From: HGM13006 sp964518645
GTDB taxonomy: Bacteria > Bacillota > Clostridia > Oscillospirales > Oscillospiraceae
Length of the DNA: 18,600 nucleotides
Direction: 5' to 3'
Assembly (NCBI GenBank): GCA_964518645.1
Contig: CAZFGL010000034.1
Coordinates: 1 to 18,600 of the forward strand
This document shows, in pieces, positions 1 to 5,425 of the stretch (the first letter of the stretch is position 1; the number at the start of each line of letters is the position of its first letter). Both the position numbers and the translations under genes were made by a program. The notes under the pieces are model-generated. The model was not told the DNA's origin, did not search any database, and saw only the letters and a list, made by a program, of their open reading frames with translations.

Positions 1-54
1 CGCGCTTGAATGGGGTTCAAGAGGCCCCGAGTTCGAATCTCGGCACTCGGACCA
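1..54 (+). tRNA. tRNA-Pro(GGG), 5' end cut off by window
   Basis: The anticodon arm is intact: stem CTTGA (5-9) pairs with TCAAG (17-21) around the seven-base loop ATGGGGT (10-16), which puts anticodon GGG at 12-14 after the invariant U33. The T arm follows, CCGAG/CTCGG around TTCGAAT, and then the 3' acceptor strand CACTCGG, discriminator A and an encoded CCA ending at 54. The acceptor strand implies a C1-G72 pair, typical of bacterial tRNA-Pro, which agrees with the anticodon. The 5' acceptor strand and most of the D arm lie outside the window. The hairpin at 5-21 at first resembles a long variable arm, but the T-arm spacing and loop length fit the anticodon arm. Confidence 0.93.
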
Positions 55-92
55 ATCGGTAAGTTCTTCGGAACTTACCGATTTTTCTTTTT
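55..92 (+). terminator. Rho-independent terminator of the tRNA gene
   Basis: A perfect 12-bp stem (55-66 with 71-82) closed by a stable TTCG tetraloop is followed by a T-rich run (82-92). It begins at the base after the CCA, so it ends the tRNA-Pro transcript. Confidence 0.93.
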
Positions 93-114
93 CCATTTGT
101 ATTTACCTACATAC

Positions 115-147
115 GAAAAAATGCAGCTGATAAACAGCTGCATTTTT
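115..147 (-). terminator. Bidirectional terminator after the sugar transferase gene
   Basis: The 9-bp stem ATGCAGCTG/CAGCTGCAT (121-129 with 135-143) is flanked by A and T runs on both sides, so it can end transcription on either strand. It lies about 30 bp past the minus-strand sugar transferase stop and also backs up the tRNA terminator. Confidence 0.88.
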
Positions 148-177
148 ATTTACACGCATTCATCCCTTTTGAAAAGG

Positions 178-780
178 TCAGGACTTCATCGCCCCGGTAC
201 CGCCTTCCACTACCCCATCCTTTTTCAGAACGGCGGTGACCGTTCCAAGAATACATTTTAAATCAAACAACAGGGACATCCGCCGGACATACTCCCCATC
301 CAGCCGGGCCTTCACCGGGATCTCCAATTCGTCCCGGCCATTGATCTGTGCCCAGCCGGTGAGACCGGGGCGAATATCATTGGCACCATACAGATCCCGC
401 TGGGCGATCAGATCTTCCTGATTCCAGAGGGCCGGCCGGGGGCCAACCACCGCCATATGTCCCGCAAGAATATTAAAAAGCTGGGGCAGCTCATCCAGAC
501 TGGTTCTTCTCAGAAAGTGACCCACACCGGTTATGTACCGTTCCGGTTTTTCCAGCAGATGGGTGGGCATATCCCGGGGAGTATCGGTTCGCATGGTGCG
601 GAATTTCAGAATTTTAAAATAAGTTTTCCCCTTCCCTACCCGCTTCTGGGTAAAGAACACAGGCCCCGGGGAACTGAGCTTCACCGCCGCCATCAGAATC
701 AGCAGCAGCCAGGACAGGCACAGGATACCAATCAGGGACAGCAGAAAATCTATAGCCCGTTTCAGATACCGTTTATACAA
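178..780 (-). CDS. PglC/WcaJ-type undecaprenyl-phosphate sugar phosphotransferase
   Basis: A 200-residue bacterial sugar transferase (monotopic phosphoglycosyl transferase). Family members move a sugar phosphate from a UDP-sugar to undecaprenyl phosphate at the inner face of the membrane, the first step of making a surface glycan. A hydrophobic re-entrant helix spans about residues 10-33, followed by KILKFRTM (57-63 region), the catalytic Asp-Glu pair in TSLDELPQ (D96, E97), VVGPRP (111-116) and PGLTGWAQINGRDE (about 138-151). Length matches the minimal PglC form, without the extra N-terminal membrane domain of WcaJ. The start is TTG, preceded by GAGGG seven bases upstream; the nearby ATG is out of frame. 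The gene stands alone with its own promoter and terminator, so partner glycosyltransferases must be elsewhere. The family is secure; the donor sugar is unknown. Confidence 0.93.
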   Translation of the reverse strand: MYKRYLKRAIDFLLSLIGILCLSWLLLILMAAVKLSSPGPVFFTQKRVGKGKTYFKILKFRTMRTDTPRDMPTHLLEKPERYITGVGHFLRRTSLDELPQLFNILAGHMAVVGPRPALWNQEDLIAQRDLYGANDIRPGLTGWAQINGRDELEIPVKARLDGEYVRRMSLLFDLKCILGTVTAVLKKDGVVEGGTGAMKS

Positions 781-827
781 CCGGAATCCCTCATTTCTTT
801 CAGATAAATTCCTCTTTTTTCCGTTTT

Positions 828-856
828 ATTATACTATTCTCTTTGAAAAATGTAAA
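828..856 (-). promoter_or_regulatory. Sigma-A-type promoter of the sugar transferase gene
   Basis: On the minus strand TTTACA (851-856) and TATAAT (828-833) are separated by 17 bp. The -35 element lies only a few bases past the stop codon of the upstream 158-residue protein, so the sugar transferase has its own transcription start. Confidence 0.8.
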
Positions 857-859
857 CCA

Positions 860-1336
860 TCAAATTTTCTTTTCCCCGGTTTCCCCCAGCTTCTCTGTGT
901 TGATTTCAAGATATGTACGGCCATTTTCTGATGTAAACCCATAAAACAGCAGCACCTCTTCATTGGGAAGGGGGTCCCCGGGGTGCCATAAAAATCTGAG
1001 TCGGCTCCCCTGTATCTGTCCCGCCGGATACCGGATCCCCCGGATCACACCCCCGGGGAAGCGCTCCCAGTGGCTCTGCCCCTGTTTCTCCCGATCTACC
1101 CGCCCCCGGAGGAGCTGTCCTCCCGGGAGCCGTGCGGTAGGCACACTGGTTCTCAGCACCAGTTTCCCCTGTTCCGGTACCGGAATCCCCAGGGCGCATT
1201 CCCCCTGCTCAAACACCCCGTAGAGCCTTGTAACCCCCACGGATTTGAGAATTCCGCAGAATCTGGTATAGAGTCCCTGCCGTTCCGTTTGAAGCACCCC
1301 GATTTTTTCTTCCCCCGCAAAAATATCACACTGCAT
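860..1336 (-). CDS. Hypothetical protein, 158 residues
   Basis: I do not recognise a named family. The protein is soluble, has no signal peptide or membrane segment, and has many short hydrophobic/Gly/Pro stretches that suggest beta strands. The N-terminal half (about residues 1-75) resembles, from memory only, small hypothetical proteins of Oscillospirales that start with a beta-hairpin containing a GLYxRF motif (here GLYTRF at 21-26) and a GIPVPE-like segment (50-55); this is weak recognition. The ATG at 1336 has no GGAGG site, only a G-run seven bases upstream that lies inside a 13-bp hairpin (1340-1371). It follows mazF on the same strand by 61 bp and no separate promoter is obvious, so it is probably read through from mazF. 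Coding is supported by the intact frame and by the fit between mazF and the next promoter. Confidence 0.7.
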   Translation of the reverse strand: MQCDIFAGEEKIGVLQTERQGLYTRFCGILKSVGVTRLYGVFEQGECALGIPVPEQGKLVLRTSVPTARLPGGQLLRGRVDREKQGQSHWERFPGGVIRGIRYPAGQIQGSRLRFLWHPGDPLPNEEVLLFYGFTSENGRTYLEINTEKLGETGEKKI

Positions 1337-1339
1337 ACA

Positions 1340-1371
1340 GGCACCCCCGCATTACACTATGCGGGGGTGCC
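1340..1371 (-). promoter_or_regulatory. 13-bp hairpin between mazF and the 158-residue gene, covering its RBS
   Basis: A perfect 13-bp inverted repeat (1340-1352 with 1359-1371) surrounds the six-base loop TACACT. It begins 26 bp past the mazF stop. On the minus strand its 3' arm carries the only Shine-Dalgarno-like G-run before the ATG at 1336. Neither side has a T-run, so it is not a standard terminator; RNA stabilisation, attenuation or control of translation are the options. Confidence 0.65.
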
Positions 1372-1397
1372 TTCCCATATCCCCCGATTTTTCCGGC

Positions 1398-1748
1398 TTA
1401 TCTCAAGCCGAAGCTCACCGCAATGGCATCATCCACCCGGGTCATCATTTCATCGTCCAGATGCCCCATGTGCTCTCTGAGCCGTTTTTTGTCTATGGTT
1501 CTGACTTGCTCCAGCAGCACCACAGAATTCCGTGTCAAACCCACCGTAGGGCCTGACAGTTCAATGTGGGTCGGCAGCCGAGCCTTATTCATCTGTGATG
1601 TAATTGCCGCTGCGATCACCGTGGGAGAATGCCTGTTGCCCATATTATTCTGAACGATGAGCACCGGCCGGGTTCCTCCCTGCTCACTGCCCACCACCGG
1701 GCTGAGATCTGCGTAAAATATATCGCCCCGTCTCACACTACTGTCCAT
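1398..1748 (-). CDS. mazF: MazF/EndoA (PemK-like) mRNA endoribonuclease toxin
   Basis: A 116-residue type II toxin of the MazF/PemK family, most like Bacillus EndoA (NdoA). Family members cut single-stranded mRNA at short motifs. The family signature is plain: RRGDIFYADLSPVVGSEQGG at 6-25, then TRPVLIVQN and SPTVIAAAITS (41-51), NKARLPTHIEL and a VLLEQVRTIDKKRL segment. The catalytic Arg and Thr of EndoA correspond to R27 and T50, both present, so the enzyme should be active. The ATG at 1748 has GGAG about ten bases upstream. In Bacillus a ribbon-helix-helix antitoxin lies directly upstream; here that place is taken by 158 bp without such a gene, then a zinc-ribbon protein. An inverted repeat (1777-1799) just before the gene could serve in control. 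Confidence 0.95.
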   Translation of the reverse strand: MDSSVRRGDIFYADLSPVVGSEQGGTRPVLIVQNNMGNRHSPTVIAAAITSQMNKARLPTHIELSGPTVGLTRNSVVLLEQVRTIDKKRLREHMGHLDDEMMTRVDDAIAVSFGLR

Positions 1749-1776
1749 ACTTCATTCACTCCGTAAAAAATGTTCT

Positions 1777-1799
1777 GCGTTACAAGGCCTATGTAACGC
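1777..1799. promoter_or_regulatory. Inverted repeat upstream of mazF, candidate operator or hairpin
   Basis: Perfect 8-bp arms GCGTTACA/TGTAACGC (1777-1784 with 1792-1799) flank a 7-bp centre, AGGCCTA. It lies about 29 bp before the mazF start. No clear -10/-35 pair was found beside it, so whether it acts as a DNA operator or an RNA hairpin is undecided. Confidence 0.5.
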
Positions 1800-1859
1800 T
1801 GCATTTCTATTTTTTCCAGCGGGAAAAGGAATTATTCCCCCCGGGAAGAATCTTTCCTC

Positions 1860-1907
1860 TCAGAAGCGTCCAAACCATCCTATGCGTTTTGCGTCGAAGG
1901 GTGCCAT
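1860..1907 (-). other. Possible 15-codon mini-ORF coupled to the zinc-ribbon gene
   Basis: Its ATG overlaps the zinc-ribbon stop codon (TGATG), the usual layout for translational coupling. It encodes MAPFDAKRIGWFGRF and then stops. It may be a chance ORF: 15 codons are too few to judge. The rest of the gap (1749-1859) shows only the mazF inverted repeat and the short palindrome GGAATTATTCC at 1829-1839. Confidence 0.2.
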
Positions 1908-2056
1908 CAATACCGTTCCGGAGGAATTGTCCGAAACCCGCCCTTCTCCCCGCAGACCGGACATTTTTCCGGAACCTGATCCGTTATCATCACCCTTCCG
2001 CAGGACATACACCGGATGATCTGTTCCCCCGGCCGGAGAAATGAACCCATGGACAT
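1907..2056 (-). CDS. Small zinc-ribbon (rubredoxin-like) protein, 49 residues
   Basis: This short gene fills a gap that otherwise looks empty. It carries two CxxC knuckles, RCMSCG (15-20) and KCPVCGEKGG (31-40), with VPE just before the second, the pattern of the rubredoxin-like zinc/iron ribbon at the C-terminus of rubrerythrins and of many stand-alone zinc ribbons. The four cysteines (C16, C19, C32, C35) should bind one Zn or Fe. Two in-frame ATGs (2056 and 2050) are possible; GGGAGG nine bases before 2056 favours the first. That site lies in the 3' arm of the upstream gene's terminator. It sits 55 bp downstream of the TSCPD-domain gene and 158 bp before mazF. The partner is unknown; the ribbon itself is clear. 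Confidence 0.75.
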   Translation of the reverse strand: MSMGSFLRPGEQIIRCMSCGRVMITDQVPEKCPVCGEKGGFRTIPPERY

Positions 2057-2059
2057 GAC

Positions 2060-2095
2060 AAAAAACCTCCCGTTACTTTGGTAACGAGAGGTTTT
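2060..2095 (-). terminator. Terminator of the TSCPD gene overlapping the next gene's RBS
   Basis: On the minus strand a 15-position stem with one C-A mismatch (2062-2076 with 2081-2095, four-base loop) is followed by six T's (complement of 2060-2065). It lies 16 bp past the TSCPD-domain stop. The 3' arm includes the GGGAGG ribosome-binding site of the zinc-ribbon gene. Confidence 0.82.
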
Positions 2096-2111
2096 GTAAA
2101 TTCAGCGGATT

Positions 2112-2360
2112 TTATGCATTCTTCGCCTGCTCCAGAGCCTGAGCAAGCTGATCGGGACATGAAGTGGACTTCATTCCGCAGCAGATTCCCTTCATACGGC
2201 GAATGGCTTCGTCAACCTCCATGCCGTCTACCAGCGCAGCCACGCCCTTGCCGTTGCCGTTGCAGCCCCCGTTGAACTTCACACCAGTGACCTTGCCGTC
2301 CTCGATGCTGAAATTGATGGTTCTGGCACATACGCCTCTGGTTTTATACTCATAAGTCAT
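2112..2360 (-). CDS. TSCPD domain-containing protein
   Basis: An 82-residue protein of the small TSCPD family (TIGR03905 type). The diagnostic TSCPDQLAQAL segment is near the C-terminus (about 66-76), preceded by GGCNGNGKGV and GICCGMK. The domain is also found at the C-terminus of some class II ribonucleotide reductases; the free-standing form has no established function, though its conserved cysteines suggest metal or redox chemistry. The start is placed at the second of two close ATGs, 2360, because AAAGGAGGT lies eight bases before it; the ATG at 2366 abuts that site. A promoter at 2387-2415 and a terminator at 2060-2095 make this a one-gene unit with possible read-through into the zinc-ribbon gene. 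Confidence 0.93.
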   Translation of the reverse strand: MTYEYKTRGVCARTINFSIEDGKVTGVKFNGGCNGNGKGVAALVDGMEVDEAIRRMKGICCGMKSTSCPDQLAQALEQAKNA

Positions 2361-2386
2361 GTTCATGACCTCCTTTCGTTTTTCGT

Positions 2387-2415
2387 ATTTTATCACAGAA
2401 TATCCGCAAAATCAA
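2387..2415 (-). promoter_or_regulatory. Sigma-A-type promoter of the TSCPD gene
   Basis: TTGATT (complement of 2410-2415) and TAAAAT (complement of 2387-2392) are 17 bp apart, about 27 bp upstream of the start codon. Confidence 0.75.
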
Positions 2416-2436
2416 CATTTCCCAGAGCCGGGCCTC

Positions 2437-2468
2437 GAAAAGGAGCGGCCGCAGGAATGCGGCCGCTC
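2437..2468 (-). terminator. Terminator of the surface protein gene
   Basis: The GC-rich 10-bp stem GAGCGGCCGC/GCGGCCGCTC (2443-2452 with 2459-2468) has a six-base loop and, on the minus strand, is followed by CCTTTTC. It begins seven bases past the stop codon. Confidence 0.88.
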
Positions 2469-2475
2469 AAAGCAT

Positions 2476-4695
2476 TTACTTTCTCTTATCTGTGAAAACA
2501 GGTCTGCACTTTACAACCCCTGCCAGAGTTGCGGCACCGGCCAGCGCCAGAGCCATCCAGATGCCCAGATTCATACCGTCGCCGGTATGGGGTGCATCAG
2601 GCTTTTTGGTTGCAGGGATCTCTGCCTTTTCCGTATATCCGCAGACAGAGCAGGTGCGGGTCTGTTCCCCCTTTGCGGTCTCAGTAGCAGCCTTGGTCAC
2701 CTGCCACTGGGAGAATTTATGTACTTCCTTCTCCTGTACGTCGCCGCAGTCGCACTCCTTCCAGTGTTCCTTGCTGTCGAACTTCTGGTCATAGTCGTGG
2801 GTATGAACGTCCTTGGTATAGGTATTGGTAAAGCTCATATGCTCGGGGTAAGGTGCAGCCCAGTCGATGTCGTACATGCCATCCTCTTTCAAGGCAGCAA
2901 GAACGACCACAGAGTATTCTTCCTGCGCCCCGTTACCGTTTCCGGAACGGGGATCCGGGCCAACATTCAGCATAAGCGCCCAAACCTCATCGGCGTATTT
3001 CCAGTCCGGATCAGTGCCGGCTGTCTGACCCACGAATGCCCCCTCGCCCAGCAATGCGTGGACCTGTGTTTCGGGGCCGGTGATGGTGAAGGTGCCGTTA
3101 TAATCCTTCGCCCCGTTGGTTGTCACGGTGCCGGAGCAGGTCACGTCAGGATAGTTGTCTGCACCACAGCCCGCCTGAACCACAGCCAGATTAAATGTGG
3201 TCTCACCGGGAGCGGTGTTTCCTTCCTGCTTTACAGTGGTGACAAAGGGAACGGTCAGGGTGATGATATTCTCCCACTGGGCCTTCAGAACAACGGGGCC
3301 ATCAGGTTCCCCGGTCATGAGATCATCCAGGGTGGTATCCGGGGTCACAGGGGTGCCGTTGTATGTCCAGCCGTCAAACACTGCCCCGGCCTTGGTGGGG
3401 GCAGTCACACCCTCCAAAAGTTTGTCCGTCATGACAACGGTCTTATTGGAAACGGGGGAACCTCCATCGGTGTCAAAGGTCACCGTATACTCCACGTCCT
3501 CCCAGCCGGCGTACAGGGTCATATTTCCGGTAACAGGGGTTTTAAAATCCCACTTATCTCCGGTGCCACCCACGCCGGTAAACCAGCCTTTGAATTCTTT
3601 CCCGGACTTTACAGGAGCAGTCGGCGTACAAACGGGCTTATTCTCTTCGACAGAATTGTACACACGAACCCGTTCTCCATCCATAAACGTTACAATGTAA
3701 AAACCGATTAACGGCTTAACATCGCCCGTAATCGTTGTACCAGGAACGCCATAATTTATAGTGCCATCAAAAGAACACTCAATGTCACCTGTAAAAGTCC
3801 CCTTGTTGGCATTCACTACACCCGAATTATACACCGGGAAATACTTTCCGGACACTGAGCCACCTTCCATATTGAAAGTACCAAAGCATCGAACACCAAA
3901 GAATCCGCCAGTAACAGTTCCACCAGTCATTGTGAAAACAGCTCCTGCACTCACAACAACTCCCGCAGTAACCTTGCCTTCAATCGTACCTCCGGCAAGT
4001 TGTACATTGCCACTATAACATCTTACACCGTAGTTTTCACCAACAATTTTACCGCCCCCGGCACTGTCTGTGATGGTCAGTGAAGCAGTGGAAGTAATAA
4101 AATCCCCCGCTGCAAACCCACCACTAAGCGTATGGCCATTCAGATCCAGCGTCATGGTTTTATTAACCCCGAATCCGCCAGTAAGATTCACATCCTGTAG
4201 TAGGGTCAGGGTGTTATTTGTATCGTTGACCGCAGCATATGCCACATCCAGCGTTGCGTACGTTATGCTACCAACCTTAGCAACTGCCCCCGCCAAAATT
4301 TCATCCTGGCCGTCAAACCAGGCAAGAAGCTTTTCAAACACGTCACTGCCGGTGACCTGTGCTTTCTGCTCCTCCGTCAGGAGGCAGTAAGCGTCGTAGG
4401 CAGCCTGAACAGTCTCCCGGTCGCTCTCCTGCACCGTCTCAAAGGTGGGCAGGCCGTTGATCATGGCCTGTACCTTCTCCACAGGGGTTGCAGGTACTGC
4501 GGGAGTCTCCGGAGCCTTGGGAGCTTCGGCAACTTCGGGCGCCTCCGGAGTCTCAGGTACCTCCGGAAGATCCGTCACGGATCCCTCCACAGCTTCTGTC
4601 TGAGTGGGCGTGGCCTCTTCTGCAAACACAGCCACAGGCAGCAGCGTCATCACCATAACCAGTGTGAGCAGCAGCGCCAGCATTCGTTTCTTCAT
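2476..4695 (-). CDS. Secreted modular surface protein with InlB-type repeats and a sortase-like C-terminus
   Basis: 739 residues. A signal peptide (MKKRM then a hydrophobic core to about 25, cut near VFAEE) is followed by a Pro/Glu/Ala-rich linker (about 42-72), a helical segment (73-135), and Gly/Thr-rich short-strand repeats typical of a right-handed beta-helix (about 155-325). Two InlB B-repeats (Flg_new type) follow: 332-399 ending LYAGWE and 402-476 ending LKAQWE. Next is a pilin-like FctA/Cna-B-type region (about 478-628, ending FTNTYTK), and a Cys/His module (HWKECDCG, CSVCGYTE; 630-696). The tail has APHTGD (701-706), a hydrophobic segment (708-727) and basic DKRK, a sorting signal with PHTGD in place of LPxTG. 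The start is set by GCGGGG eight bases upstream and by the signal peptide. Likely wall-attached; the ligand is unknown. Gene region about 3640-4310 is visibly more AT-rich than its flanks. Confidence 0.92.
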   Translation of the reverse strand: MKKRMLALLLTLVMVMTLLPVAVFAEEATPTQTEAVEGSVTDLPEVPETPEAPEVAEAPKAPETPAVPATPVEKVQAMINGLPTFETVQESDRETVQAAYDAYCLLTEEQKAQVTGSDVFEKLLAWFDGQDEILAGAVAKVGSITYATLDVAYAAVNDTNNTLTLLQDVNLTGGFGVNKTMTLDLNGHTLSGGFAAGDFITSTASLTITDSAGGGKIVGENYGVRCYSGNVQLAGGTIEGKVTAGVVVSAGAVFTMTGGTVTGGFFGVRCFGTFNMEGGSVSGKYFPVYNSGVVNANKGTFTGDIECSFDGTINYGVPGTTITGDVKPLIGFYIVTFMDGERVRVYNSVEENKPVCTPTAPVKSGKEFKGWFTGVGGTGDKWDFKTPVTGNMTLYAGWEDVEYTVTFDTDGGSPVSNKTVVMTDKLLEGVTAPTKAGAVFDGWTYNGTPVTPDTTLDDLMTGEPDGPVVLKAQWENIITLTVPFVTTVKQEGNTAPGETTFNLAVVQAGCGADNYPDVTCSGTVTTNGAKDYNGTFTITGPETQVHALLGEGAFVGQTAGTDPDWKYADEVWALMLNVGPDPRSGNGNGAQEEYSVVVLAALKEDGMYDIDWAAPYPEHMSFTNTYTKDVHTHDYDQKFDSKEHWKECDCGDVQEKEVHKFSQWQVTKAATETAKGEQTRTCSVCGYTEKAEIPATKKPDAPHTGDGMNLGIWMALALAGAATLAGVVKCRPVFTDKRK

Positions 4696-4772
4696 ATTAT
4701 TTCCCCGCTTTCCGCGTTCCTCCCCGGTATTCCTCGGGCAGGCATAATCAAGGGGCCGTGCAAAGCTTACAC

Positions 4773-4810
4773 GGGGATATCCCCGGCATGGCATGGCACC
4801 CGTGCCATGC
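4773..4810. promoter_or_regulatory. Two palindromes in the surface-protein leader
   Basis: A perfect 12-bp palindrome, GGGGATATCCCC (4773-4784), lies beside a 9-bp inverted repeat GCATGGCAC/GTGCCATGC (4791-4799 with 4802-4810). Both fall just downstream of the predicted -10 box at 4821-4826, so they would be at the very 5' end of the leader RNA, either as stabilising hairpins or as an operator. The rest of the leader (4696-4772) shows nothing recognisable and no riboswitch that I can identify. Confidence 0.5.
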
Positions 4811-4820
4811 AGCTACCGTT

Positions 4821-4849
4821 ATTTTATATGATATCCGGCAAAAAGGCAA
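4821..4849 (-). promoter_or_regulatory. Candidate promoter of the surface protein gene
   Basis: TTGCCT (complement of 4844-4849) and TAAAAT (complement of 4821-4826) are 17 bp apart. This gives a leader of about 120 bases. Confidence 0.58.
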
Positions 4850-4914
4850 CTGTTTTCTTCCGGAGATGGCATGTTTTTCTGCACAAAAATCCGGGGGGTT
4901 TCTGTGTATATTGC

Positions 4915-4946
4915 GAAAAAGGTCTGCCGCAGTATGCAGCAGACCT
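4915..4946 (-). terminator. Terminator of the LTA-synthase-like/ybaK unit
   Basis: On the minus strand AGGTCTGC pairs with GCAGACCT, extended by an inner GCA/TGC after one mismatch (4920-4930 with 4936-4946 approximately), followed by a T-run (complement of 4916-4920). It begins six bases past the ybaK stop. Confidence 0.88.
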
Positions 4947-4951
4947 GAGAT

Positions 4952-5425
4952 TCAATATTCCACCAGATCCACCGGGGTGATCTGGGCATAGTCCATAAGT
5001 TTTTCCGGATCCAGAATCATCTGAAGCCCCCGTGCGCCCCCGGAAACGGCGATCTCGGGATAAAGCAGGGCGGTTTCGTCCATAAAGGTGGGAAATTTCT
5101 TCTTCATCCCCACGGGACTGCATCCCCCACGGACATAACCGGTGAGCCCCAGCAGTTCCTTCATGTGGATCATCTCCACCTTCTTGTCCCCGGCGGCACG
5201 GGCTGCCTTTTTCAGATCCAGACTACAGCTCACCGGGATACAGAACACCAGTGGCCCCCGCTTCTCTCCCCGGGCAACCAGTGTTTTAAAGACCTGATCC
5301 GGGTTCATTCCGGTTACTTCCGCCACATGGAGTCCGCCCAGATCGTTCTCGTCATAAGCATACTCCACCGCCCGGTAAGGGATCCCGGCACTGTCCATCA
5401 GCCGAAGTGCATTGGTTTTCGTCAT
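4952..5425 (-). CDS. ybaK: YbaK/EbsC-family Cys-tRNA(Pro) deacylase
   Basis: A 157-residue protein of the YbaK/ProX editing family. YbaK removes cysteine wrongly attached to tRNA-Pro by prolyl-tRNA synthetase, acting in trans in the cytoplasm. The family features are visible: N-terminal MTKTNALRLMDSAGIPYR, VFKTLV with the conserved Lys (K47), the FCIPVSCSLDLKKAA strand-helix, and the loop GGCSPVG (100-106). Length is typical. The start codon overlaps the stop of the upstream LTA-synthase-like gene (ATGA, 5422-5425), and GGAGGGGA lies within that gene's end, so translation is probably coupled. A terminator follows at once. Family is certain; the precise tRNA specificity is inferred from YbaK. 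Confidence 0.94.
   Translation of the reverse strand: MTKTNALRLMDSAGIPYRAVEYAYDENDLGGLHVAEVTGMNPDQVFKTLVARGEKRGPLVFCIPVSCSLDLKKAARAAGDKKVEMIHMKELLGLTGYVRGGCSPVGMKKKFPTFMDETALLYPEIAVSGGARGLQMILDPEKLMDYAQITPVDLVEY

Noticed and set aside
1..54. Reading the first hairpin as the long variable arm of a Leu/Ser tRNA
   Set aside because: The seven-base loop with T before GGG and the C1-G72-type acceptor end fit an anticodon arm of tRNA-Pro.
1749..1906. MazE/EndoAI-type antitoxin gene upstream of mazF
   Set aside because: The minus-strand frames here are only 15 and 23 codons long and show no ribbon-helix-helix or AbrB-like pattern.
2359..3711. Long plus-strand open frame (450 codons) opposite the surface-protein gene
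   Set aside because: No RBS, composition of a shadow frame, and the minus strand encodes a clear modular protein with signal peptide and anchor.
4696..4820. Riboswitch in the leader of the surface-protein gene
   Set aside because: Apart from the two palindromes I could match no known aptamer core.
1..5425. Functional link between tRNA-Pro and the Cys-tRNA(Pro) deacylase gene
   Set aside because: They are about 5 kb apart on opposite strands with unrelated genes between; proximity is probably chance.
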